Below are positions 7,839 to 15,300 of a stretch of DNA of 18,548 nucleotides, piece after piece. The notes beneath the pieces were generated by a model, which did not search any database, had not been told where the DNA came from, and was given only the letters and a program-made list of their open reading frames with translations. The DNA is from JANXVY01 sp038329675 (GTDB taxonomy: Bacteria > Pseudomonadota > Alphaproteobacteria > Rhizobiales > Hyphomicrobiaceae). The stretch's first letter is position 1. Every line of letters begins with the position of its first letter. The translations under genes were made by a program, and so were the position numbers. Location: the NCBI GenBank assembly GCA_038329675.1, contig JBBQNE010000054.1:1-18548 (forward strand), read 5' to 3'.

Positions 7839-8081
7839 TCAGGCCGCTTCGGACGTGACGAGACAGCCCGGCGGATCGGTCTCGTCAGCCATCAAGCGCG
7901 GGTCGTAGACAAACAACGTTGAACAATAGGCACAGAGCACCTGACTATCGCCGCCCATGTCGAGGAAGACATGAGGATGATCGACGGGCGGGCGTGCCCC
8001 CATGCACATCAGTTCCTTGACGCCAACGAAGACGCGTTCGGCGCCTTTGTCGTTGGCAAGATGGGATACGACGTGGACCAT
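7839..8081 (-). CDS. zf-CHCC zinc-finger protein (NDUFS6-like)
   Basis: A small 80-residue protein of the zf-CHCC family, whose mitochondrial relative NDUFS6 is a zinc-binding accessory subunit of complex I. Putative ligands are Cys 26, His 35, Cys 50 and Cys 53, in the arrangement C-x8-HPHVFLDMG...CAYC, matching NDUFS6 spacing. The frame is open upstream to 8189, but the ATG at 8081 is chosen because a strong ribosome site (GGGGAGA, 8087-8093) lies 5 nt before it and the extra upstream residues look noncoding. It is followed within 4 nt by the FAD monooxygenase, so the two form one unit, divergent from the alpha/beta hydrolase. By homology it could act in complex I assembly, but the bacterial role is not shown here. 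Confidence 0.88.
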   Translation of the reverse strand: MVHVVSHLANDKGAERVFVGVKELMCMGARPPVDHPHVFLDMGGDSQVLCAYCSTLFVYDPRLMADETDPPGCLVTSEAA

Positions 8082-8086
8082 GGTTG

Positions 8087-8093
8087 TCTCCCC
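8087..8093 (-). promoter_or_regulatory. Strong ribosome binding site deciding the zf-CHCC start
   Basis: GGGGAGA on the minus strand, 5 nt before the ATG at 8081. It rules against the longer reading frame that would begin at 8189. Confidence 0.7.
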
Positions 8094-8194
8094 GCAATGA
8101 TCAACGGTCCGACCATAGCCATGCCAAGCAGCGAATGATAGGCGCTCAAGGAGGCGACCTGCCCCCGCGCCGTCCCTAACGGCAGCCAATACTT

Positions 8195-8201
8195 GAGAGA
8201 G
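8195..8201 (+). promoter_or_regulatory. Ribosome binding site of the alpha/beta hydrolase
   Basis: GAGAGAG lies 8 nt before the GTG at 8210 and supports that non-ATG start; no ATG lies close by in frame. Confidence 0.5.
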
Positions 8202-8209
8202 CGATCATC

Positions 8210-9046
8210 GTGCTGCCGCGATCCTACCCGAGCCGAACATTCGACAGCAACGGCGTACAGATCGCCTACATCGATCAGGGTCGCACTGACGCCGGTGGCA
8301 TTGACACGGCTACGACGGCCAACCGCGCGATCGCCGCCTCACCTCGCCCGCCCGTGCTGTTGATCCACGGCTTCGCCTCCAACCTCCAGGTCAATTGGGT
8401 ATCAACCGGCTGGGTCGATCTCGTGACAAAAGCTGGCTATCGCGCCATCGCGTTTGACCACCGTGGGCACGGACTTAGCGAAAAGTTGTACGACCCAGAA
8501 CAATATAGTTCGCCGATAATGGCTGAGGATGCGCGTCGTCTGCTTGATCACCTGGGGATCGCGACCGCGCACCTACTTGGCTACTCAATGGGCGCCCGCG
8601 TTTCGGCGTTTTTGACGATCAACCACCCCTCCCGCGTGGCGAGCGCGACGTTCGGCGGCATCGGGATCAACCTCGTCCGCGGATTGGGGCAACGCAGCGA
8701 CGGGATCGCCGAGGCGCTGGAAGCACCAAGCCTCGACGCTGTGACAAGCCGCGAAGGGCGCATGTTTCGCGCATTCGCCGAACAAACGAGAGGGGACCTG
8801 AGGGCACTGGCAGCGTGCATGCGATCGGGTCGCGCGCCCATCGGCGCCGAGGCTGTCGCGACGATAAAATGCCCGGTGCTGGTCGTCGCGGGGACGGACG
8901 ATGACGTGGCGGGATCAGCCGCAGAGCTTGGCACTCTCATTGCGGGTGCGCGCGTGCTGGCGCCAGAGGGGCGGGACCATATGAAAACCGTCGGCGATCG
9001 CAGCTTTAAAATGGCGGCGGTCGAATTTTGGAACTCGGTTCCATAA
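8210..9046 (+). CDS. Alpha/beta-fold hydrolase
   Basis: A 278-residue serine hydrolase of the alpha/beta fold, probably cytosolic since no signal peptide is seen. Visible: the oxyanion-hole strand VLLIHGFASN (49-58), the nucleophile elbow GYSMGAR with Ser 126, the acid strand VLVVAGTDDD (Asp 230 or 232) and the base in GRDHMKTV (His 257), giving a complete Ser-Asp-His triad. Residues 25-47 are a Thr/Ala-rich insert between two early strands that looks like low-complexity filler. The start is GTG, backed by GAGAGAG 8 nt upstream. It is divergent from the zf-CHCC/FAD monooxygenase pair; I recall this trio as neighbours in other Rhizobiales, which hints at related function, but the substrate (ester, lactone, C-C bond or epoxide) is not readable. 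Confidence 0.92.
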   Translation: MLPRSYPSRTFDSNGVQIAYIDQGRTDAGGIDTATTANRAIAASPRPPVLLIHGFASNLQVNWVSTGWVDLVTKAGYRAIAFDHRGHGLSEKLYDPEQYSSPIMAEDARRLLDHLGIATAHLLGYSMGARVSAFLTINHPSRVASATFGGIGINLVRGLGQRSDGIAEALEAPSLDAVTSREGRMFRAFAEQTRGDLRALAACMRSGRAPIGAEAVATIKCPVLVVAGTDDDVAGSAAELGTLIAGARVLAPEGRDHMKTVGDRSFKMAAVEFWNSVP

Positions 9047-9065
9047 GGGCGTTGCGTTTCGCCCT
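9046..9065 (+). terminator. Short hairpin after the alpha/beta hydrolase
   Basis: AGGGCG and CGCCCT form a 6-bp stem with an 8-nt loop, starting at the last base of the stop codon. No T-run follows, so it is at best a weak or Rho-assisted terminator, or an RNA 3'-end stabiliser. Confidence 0.3.
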
Positions 9066-9255
9066 GCGGGCTCACAAACCACCCACCATCTCGTCATGAT
9101 GGTCCCTAAGCGTTGGCTTGACCTCGTAGTGAGAGCCGGTAGCCTCGATGACAACTGCAAGCTGCCCATCCTCTTATCGGATGGCTTGAAGTAGACGCAA
9201 TTGCCACCGAGACGTGATTGTGGCCGACGCAATATAAACGGACGCACGAGCCTTC

Positions 9256-9316
9256 AACCAACGCGCGATTTACAAACGCGCTTCCGACCAATGCACGACA
9301 CCTGACCAACGCACGA
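9256..9316. repeat. Degenerate short repeat cluster (CCAACGCACGA-like)
   Basis: Copies resembling CCAACGCACGA occur at about 9258, 9273, 9288 and 9306, spaced 15, 15 and 18 bp. In one plus-strand frame they spell a pentapeptide-like series (STNAR, FTNAL, PTNAR, LTNAR), but that frame starts with TTG and has no ribosome site. Confidence 0.45.
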
Positions 9317-9434
9317 ATACACAGGCTGGCACTCAACTCGGCACTCGCGGTCACAACCTGGACGTCACGGATAATGATGCTGAGCAATCGGGAAGGCACT
9401 CCCGACCGTCTCGTCATTGACGCACAAACCAACA

Positions 9435-9485
9435 CTTTATGAGACGTGACGCTTTACGAGACGCGAAGCGTTACAGGACACAACG
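9435..9485. repeat. 17-bp degenerate tandem repeat, three copies
   Basis: Copies run 9435-9451, 9452-9468 and 9469-9485. The first two match at 14 of 17 positions; the third matches the second at 11 of 17. A fourth partial copy begins CTTTAC at 9486. Within them ACGCTT (9449-9454) and AAGCGT (9466-9471) form an inverted repeat. Confidence 0.5.
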
Positions 9486-9759
9486 CTTTACTGCGGAGCC
9501 GGAAGTCGTTGTCGCCCGTGGGGAAAGCGCCAATGTCCGCCGCAACTCCGTGAGATAAATTTACGAAATTGTTCGATTGCGTCAATATTCCGGCCAATCG
9601 GGATTGACAGATCCTTGTGTTGAATTGGTCTTGATTCGGCGTAATTTTCGTCGAAGTTCGGCCGCCGCCAGCCGGTATCCACAACGACCCGTTGGATTTC
9701 CTACCAAATCGCCACCGTGGTTCAGAAGCCGTTAAACTGCTGGCGGTATCATCCCGAGT

Positions 9760-10434
9760 ATGTCGTACAGCGTTCGCGTAACTTGCCAGCGTCTTGCAGG
9801 CGCCCTTGCGGTGCTCGTTCTGCCCTCGTGCAGTTCGGGGCCGAATTTTGTGGCCCAGGACGAACCGTGGCGAAAACAAGAAGAATTGGCCTGCCTATCG
9901 TCAGGCATTGTCCAAGAGTCGCCCTTTGTGCAGGGCCGCTCCGCACTTGGTGGACCCAGCGTTTGCGGAGCCGAACGACCGTTCCAAGTGGCTGCTGCGA
10001 ACGGGCGCGTGGCGATGAACCCGCCCGCAACGCTGCGGTGTCCCATGATCCCATCGGTCGACCGATGGATGGCAAACATCGTCGAACCCGCCGCACAACG
10101 GCATTTCGGGACGCCGATCCGCGAAATACGAGTGGCTGCGTCATATTCCTGTCGTCCGATGAACAACGTTGGCGGTGGGCGGCTCTCCGAACATGGATTT
10201 GCCAACGCACTCGACGTATCCGCGTTCGTGATGGCCGACGGTAATACCGTCACCATCAAGGGCGGTTGGAACGGTTCGCCCCAAGAACGCGCCTTCCTGC
10301 GGGAAGTACGGTCGAGATCATGCGAGGAATTTACGACCGTGCTCGGGCCGGGCGCTGACGCCTACCACGGCGATCATTTTCACTTAGACCTCGCTCGCCA
10401 CGGCCGCGATGGAACTGGACGCGTATGCAAATGA
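9760..10434 (+). CDS. Extensin-like domain lipoprotein
   Basis: A 224-residue exported protein with an extensin-like C-terminal domain, a family common in alphaproteobacteria and resembling D,D-carboxypeptidase-type (VanY/M15) zinc peptidases. The N-terminus is a lipoprotein signal with a hydrophobic core LAGALAVLVLPSC and Cys 24 as the predicted lipidated residue, so it should sit on a membrane facing the periplasm. Visible domain motifs: VAASYSCRPMNN (126-136), SEHGFANALDVSAF (143-156) with His 145 and Asp 152 as likely metal ligands, and YHGDHFHLDLARHG (202-215) with His 206/208. Six further cysteines (45, 69, 94, 131, 188, 223) could make three disulfides. A cell-wall peptide-cleaving role is plausible from these ligands but unproven. 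It is followed 180 bp later by the Clp-fold exported protein on the same strand. Confidence 0.9.
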   Translation: MSYSVRVTCQRLAGALAVLVLPSCSSGPNFVAQDEPWRKQEELACLSSGIVQESPFVQGRSALGGPSVCGAERPFQVAAANGRVAMNPPATLRCPMIPSVDRWMANIVEPAAQRHFGTPIREIRVAASYSCRPMNNVGGGRLSEHGFANALDVSAFVMADGNTVTIKGGWNGSPQERAFLREVRSRSCEEFTTVLGPGADAYHGDHFHLDLARHGRDGTGRVCK

Positions 10435-10614
10435 TTGGCGTTAGCGCGGGACTTGGGTAGGCTCGTCTACAAATCGCCGCACCCATGGTGACTACTCAAG
10501 ATCGGGTGGGGCGGCTTCGGTTGAGGCAGCCATTGAGGCTGAAATTGGGGGGACCGTGATGCACCTGGCAGCAGGAGCATCAAAAGACGTCCAACTCAGA
10601 GCTTGGGGCTCCAT
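10435..10614 (+). other. Gap between the extensin and Clp-fold genes
   Basis: These 180 bp have no gene, no clear terminator and no recognisable promoter. The Clp-fold gene may be read through from the extensin gene or have its own promoter here; the sequence does not decide. Confidence 0.3.
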
Positions 10615-11922
10615 ATGCCTTTCAACGGCGACGTTCGACGGCTTCGGATTGGCCTAATTTGTAGTGCGGTGGCAGCAATTTGCAGCGGCTCGGCGCAACA
10701 AACTTCGGCTCACAGCGACACGACGGTGCAGTCCGCGACAGAACGCGTCATCGTAGGCGAAACCACGGTCGCCGCACGTGTTATGACGGCGCGCGCCAAA
10801 CCAAAACAGCAGCCCGCACGCGACGGGGTGCGCGATCCGTTGACACGCTCTGGTCCGATGGAGTTCACGCACGTTCGAGCTGCAACGGGGCCAGGGTGTG
10901 AGCTCCAAAACGCAGTTGTTTTGACGGGGAGCGCCAAATCTGCGGCCCGTGATAAAGTTGCAGCCCAAGATCCAGCGCCAGGACGCGATCAAGTCGCGGC
11001 CGCCGCAGCCAAAGATACCGCGACCGTCAACGGCTCATCCCCCATTAAGCCACCATCGCCCAAATGTTTCGAATGGATCTCAGCTGACGGCACGATCGAT
11101 CAAAGCTCACCGCTGCGCCTGAAACGTATTCTCGCCCGGCTCAAGGGGCGCAAGCTACCCGTCTTCATCAACAGCCCAGGCGGCGCGGTCGATGACGCGA
11201 TCGAAATGGCGCGCATCATCCGCTCAAACGGCCTTGATGTCGTCGTTGCGCGCACTGAATTTGCCTCATGCAGCCCCCGCGAGCCCGGCTGCAACGAATT
11301 GAAATCGCGACAGATTAAACTGGGCACGCCAGCGGCCTTGGCCCGGTGCGCATCGTCGTGCCCGTTTGTGCTCGCTGGCGGCGTACGCCGCATGGTCGGG
11401 CCCGGTGCCTATGTCGGGCTCCATCGCGCCGCCACGTATCGCATCCTCATCCAAGTGGTGCGGACCTACCGGACCGTGCCAAATACGGACTGGGGCGATC
11501 CAACCCAGACGACGCGAAGAATTGTCGCCGAACGACCCATCGCGCGCAAAATCGAGCCAGTCGAGACGAAGCGCGAGACTTACGACAAGATCGAAGCGAA
11601 CTTCGTGACCATGGGCGTAACACGTGGGATCATGGCACCAATGCTCGCCACCCCGAATACGGAGATGCGGTGGCTGACATCGGCGGAGATCACACAATTT
11701 AAGCTCGCAACCGATGCGCTGAACGGGCAGCAGTTGGCCCAGCGCGATCGACCTGTGGCTGTGGTTATTCCAAGCGTTGGACCACTTAAACCGGGCCTCA
11801 CGACAACAACGGTGACACGAGCCAGCGATACCGAAACCCCATTACCAGCGGACCTTCGGAGCGGACCCGCAGTCTCCCCGACGTCGCCGCTCTCAACCTT
11901 CTCGCCGGTACCATCGCCTTAG
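10615..11922 (+). CDS. Exported ClpP/crotonase-fold protein, putative periplasmic serine protease
   Basis: A 435-residue protein not assigned to a characterised enzyme; it looks like the predicted periplasmic Clp-fold proteins grouped as COG3904, from memory. From the ATG at 10615 it has a signal peptide (1-32; core LICSAVAAICSGSA, cut near SAQQTSA), an unstructured Ala/Lys-rich linker to about 149, a Clp-fold domain (150-275), a helical part to about 370, and a Thr/Pro/Ser-rich tail. Clp-like marks: ISADGTI (155-161), FINSPGGAVDDAIEMA (184-199), ARCASSCPFVLAGG (243-256) aligning Ser 248 with the ClpP nucleophile, and GAYVGLHRA with His 270 at the ClpP histidine position. Cysteines 219, 226, 245 and 249 bracket the site and may form disulfides. 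A TTG at 10603 would add four residues but lies where the ribosome site should be. It ends 7 bp from the convergent DCC gene. Fold likely; activity inferred. Confidence 0.78.
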   Translation: MPFNGDVRRLRIGLICSAVAAICSGSAQQTSAHSDTTVQSATERVIVGETTVAARVMTARAKPKQQPARDGVRDPLTRSGPMEFTHVRAATGPGCELQNAVVLTGSAKSAARDKVAAQDPAPGRDQVAAAAAKDTATVNGSSPIKPPSPKCFEWISADGTIDQSSPLRLKRILARLKGRKLPVFINSPGGAVDDAIEMARIIRSNGLDVVVARTEFASCSPREPGCNELKSRQIKLGTPAALARCASSCPFVLAGGVRRMVGPGAYVGLHRAATYRILIQVVRTYRTVPNTDWGDPTQTTRRIVAERPIARKIEPVETKRETYDKIEANFVTMGVTRGIMAPMLATPNTEMRWLTSAEITQFKLATDALNGQQLAQRDRPVAVVIPSVGPLKPGLTTTTVTRASDTETPLPADLRSGPAVSPTSPLSTFSPVPSP

Positions 11923-11929
11923 TCAGACG

Positions 11930-12316
11930 TCACCAATGCCCGCGGCGGCGGTTCCACGCGTAGAGCAGATCGGCGAAACGGTCGTAGCTGAACCCGGCGA
12001 TCTGTTTGATCACCGGCAGCGATAGACACCGCGCCATAAGGACCATGCCGGGTGTCCGCCTAGCGATTGCGATCACGCAATCAATGCCAACAAAAACAGC
12101 GCCGGTCGCATCGCGGCCATGCAGCCTGCGGCGGATATCCTCAATTGTGGCGCCGACGTTGGCTAGAACATCGGGCTCGAGATTGATGTCGCGGAATTCG
12201 ATCGCACCTGAGCGGGCTGCCGCAACCAGCCGCCGCTTTTGCCAGTCGATCCCAGCATCGCACACCGGGCATTTGGTGTTGTACCAGACGGTTAGATGCG
12301 CCAGATCCGCTGTCAT
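11930..12316 (-). CDS. DCC-family (DUF393) thiol-disulfide oxidoreductase-like protein
   Basis: A 128-residue protein of the DCC family, small thioredoxin-like proteins named for a conserved Asp-Cys-Cys signature. The N-terminus LTVWYNTKCPVCDAGIDW carries the CPVC redox pair (Cys 16, Cys 19). The usual Asp of the motif is replaced: YNTKC is seen where YDGDC is typical. Later family features are present: IEFRDINLEP (39-48), GAVFVGIDCVIAIARRTPG (72-90) and the terminal YDRFADLLYAWNRRRG. The frame extends upstream to 12448, but ATG 12316 is preferred because it begins at the domain and overlaps the stop of the 5-oxoprolinase gene as ATGA, the usual sign of coupled translation. The partner substrate is unknown; placement after a glutathione-cycle type enzyme is suggestive only. 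Confidence 0.88.
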   Translation of the reverse strand: MTADLAHLTVWYNTKCPVCDAGIDWQKRRLVAAARSGAIEFRDINLEPDVLANVGATIEDIRRRLHGRDATGAVFVGIDCVIAIARRTPGMVLMARCLSLPVIKQIAGFSYDRFADLLYAWNRRRGHW

Positions 12317-15300
12317 TCGGGCGCACCAAAACCGCCGCCGGTCGGTGTTTCGATAGTAATCGTGTCGCCCGGCGCAACATCGAAGGCGGCCGAACCACCA
12401 AGGTCTTCTCTTGCACCGTTCGCGCGGATGATCGTGTTGCGGCCGCATTGACCCACGTCGCCACCAGCAACGCCGAATGGAGCGACCCGGCGGCCACCAG
12501 ATAGGATCGCGCCGCCCATCGGCTCAAGAAACCGGATCGAACGGACAACGCCATCGCCGCTTCGCCAGCGGCCGCGACCGCCACTGCCCCGCCGGATCGA
12601 AAACCGGTCGACGACAACGGGATAGCGAAGTTCGAGGATCTCCGGATCGGTCATGCGCGTGTTGGTCATATGGACGTGGACGCCCGCCGCGCCATCGAAG
12701 CCGGGGCCAGCTGGAGCACCCGAACAGATCGTCTCGTAATACTGGAGGCGGTCGTTGCCGAAGGTAAGGTTGTTCATTGTGCCCTGCGCTGAGCCGAGCG
12801 CTTGGAGCGCGCCAAACACCGCGTTTGTAACAATTTGGCTGGTTTCAGTATTGCCGGCAACGACGGCCGCTGGATAGCGCGGCGCGAGCATCGACCCCTC
12901 GGGCACAACGATGGTCAGCGGGCGGAGACAGCCAGCATTGAGTGGGATCGCTTCGCCGGTCAGCACGCGGAAGCAATAGAGGACAGCAGCGCGCGTCACA
13001 GCCTCTGGCGCGTTAGCGTTGCCAGATTGCTGCGGCGACGTGCCAGTGAAGTCGATCATCGCTGTCCGGTTTGAGCCATCGGTCGTGATACGCACAGCGA
13101 TGACGGCACCACTATCGGTCTCGACACGGAATGCGCTTGTGCCCCATGTCGCAAATTGACGGGCAATCAAACGGCGGACGGCTGCCTCGCCTGCATCCAG
13201 AACATGGCCCATATAGGCGGTGACTTCGGGCATGCCATGGCTCGCAACGAGTGCGCGCAGCGCAACAGCACCGCGCGCGTTTGCCGCCACCTGCGCCTTG
13301 AGGTCGGCGATGTTTTGATCGGGCCGCCGGACGGGGTAGCGGGCACCGGTCAGCAGCGCGCGCGTCTCGGCTTCGAGGAAGCGATCACGCTCAACGAGGA
13401 TCACGTCGTCGATCAGCACGCCCTCTTCGTCGATGTGGGTGGCGAGCGGCGACATGGAGCCGGGCGAAATGCCGCCGATATCTTCATGGTGACCGCGGCT
13501 CGCGAGCCAAAACAAGATCGACTGGCCCGCCACATCGAACACCGGCGTCACGACGGTGATATCGGGCAAATGCGTGCCGCCGTTATAGGGCGCGTTCAGC
13601 ATGACGCTGTCGCCGGGCCGCAAGCTTATGGCGCGGGAGCGCACGACGGTGGCGACAGAGGCGTCCATGCTGCCAAGGTGGACGGGGACGTGGGGGGCGT
13701 TGGCAATAAGTTGGCCAGCTGCATCAAAGACCGCACACGAAAAGTCGAGCCGCTCCTTGATGTTGACCGACTGCGCGGTGCGCCTCAGCGCTTCGCCCAT
13801 GTCCTCGGCGATCGCCATGAAACGATTGTTGTAGAGTTCAACACGTGCGGGATCGGGCTGGTCTAGCGCGGGCGCAACAGGCGGCGGTGCGGCCGACGCC
13901 GATAGGGCGACCGGATTGCGGGTCAATACGATGTTGTTGTGCCGCGTCAGCTTAAGCTGCCAGCCGGGGTCGATGACGACGGTCTGGTGTGGCTCGACGA
14001 CGATCGCTGGACCGGCGATCTCGGCGCCGGGCGAGAGTGTGGCGCGATGGTAGATGGCAGCGCGATGCCACTGGCCACCGTGGAAGATGCGGGTTATTGC
14101 CGTTGGCGTTGGCGTCGTTGCGCTGGACATCGCCGACGGAGTTACGGGCGGCGGGGGTTCGATATCTTCGAAGACCTCGACTTCAAAACTCGCGACGTGG
14201 ACCGACTTCCCGCGCGATAAAAAACCGAACTGCGCGAGATGTTCCCGCTCAAACCGCGCGATGAGGTCATCGAATGACACGTCGAGCGGCAAGGCTACGG
14301 CCGCTTCGCTGGTCTCATAACGCAGAAAAATGCGGGCCTCGCCTGGTGCACCGTCACCACCAGTGCCAGTGCCAGTGTCAGTGCCAGTGCCAGTGCCAGT
14401 GTCAGTGCCAGTGCCAGTGTGGGCGTCAAACTCGAGGTCAGCGCGCGAACCCATACCAGCGCCATGAGCTGCAAGCCCCTTGGCGAGTTCACGCTTAAGA
14501 CTGGCGGCGAGATCGCGAACGCGCGACAGAGTTGGCGCATCAAACACGGCCTCAACGGAGCGCCGCTCGATCGCCCGTCGTCGGGCAAGACCGATGCCAT
14601 AAGCTGAGAGCAACCCCGACAAGGGATGGATCAACACGGACGTCATACCGAGGGCTGTTGCGACCGCGCAGGCAGCTTGACCGCCAGCAGCACCAAAGCA
14701 GCACAGCGTATAGCCACTGACATCATGACCGCGAGCAACCGAAATTTTGCGTATCGCGTTCGCCATATTCTCAACGGCGATCGCAAAGAAGTCTTCCGCA
14801 AGCGCTTCGGGAGATTTACCGCCGCCGATCTGAGACGCCAACGACGCAAATGCTGCGCGCACCACATCCGTGTCGATCCGCTGAGTGCCGCTGTTACCAA
14901 ACACGGCAGGAAAGTCCGCCGAATTGATGCGGCCGAGCATGACGTTGGCATCGGTGACGGTGAGCGGTCCGCCGCGCCGGTAGCACATCGGGCCGGGCAC
15001 GGCGCCAGCACTCTCAGGGCCAACCCTCAAACGCGAGCCATCGAACGAGAGGAGCGACCCGCCGCCGGCAGCAACCGTGTGGATCGCTAGCATCGGCACT
15101 GCCACGCGGACGCCAGCAACTACGGTCTCGGTCGTGCGTTCAAGCGCGCCTGCGTAATGCGAGACGTCCGTCGACGTGCCGCCCATATCGAAGCCGATCA
15201 CCCGGTCGAAGCCCGCCTCGCGCGCAACCTCGGCCATGGCAACAATACCGCCAGCTGGCCCCGACAGGATCGCGTCGCGGCCGTGGAAGGCGCTCGCTTC

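Larger units (their letters stand above)
8082..8209. promoter_or_regulatory. Divergent intergenic region, zf-CHCC / alpha-beta hydrolase
   Basis: These 128 bp separate two outward-reading genes and should hold both promoters. Only the two ribosome sites are clear; no -35/-10 pair stands out. Confidence 0.3.
9047..9759. other. 713-bp gap without a convincing gene
   Basis: This is the only long stretch without a supported gene. It holds the hairpin above, two clusters of degenerate short repeats (about 9256-9316 and 9435-9485) and a visibly more AT-rich part at about 9540-9700 that leads into the extensin gene and probably carries its promoter. Small frames on both strands show no known domain, no good ribosome site and no codon pattern like the neighbours. 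I see no tRNA, mobile element or terminator-like T-run. Confidence 0.6.

Noticed and set aside
8082..8189. Longer zf-CHCC protein starting at 8189
   Set aside because: The extra 36 residues have no family match that I recognise, and a strong ribosome site marks the ATG at 8081.
9604..9632. TTGACA as a full sigma-70 promoter
   Set aside because: The -35 match is perfect, but nothing close to TATAAT occurs at 16-18 bp, so I did not call a promoter.
9454..9879. Minus-strand open frame of 141 codons spanning the gap and the start of the extensin gene
   Set aside because: It overlaps the signal peptide region of a well-supported gene and shows no domain, no ribosome site and no helpful composition.
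12317..12448. Longer DCC protein starting at 12448
   Set aside because: The extra 44 residues are Arg/Trp-rich out-of-frame reading of the 5-oxoprolinase C-terminus; the ATGA overlap at 12316 is the natural start.
14361..14420. The hexamer tract as a CRISPR-like or regulatory repeat
   Set aside because: Units are contiguous with no spacers, in frame with a conserved enzyme and without stem-forming symmetry, so a coding microsatellite is the simpler reading.
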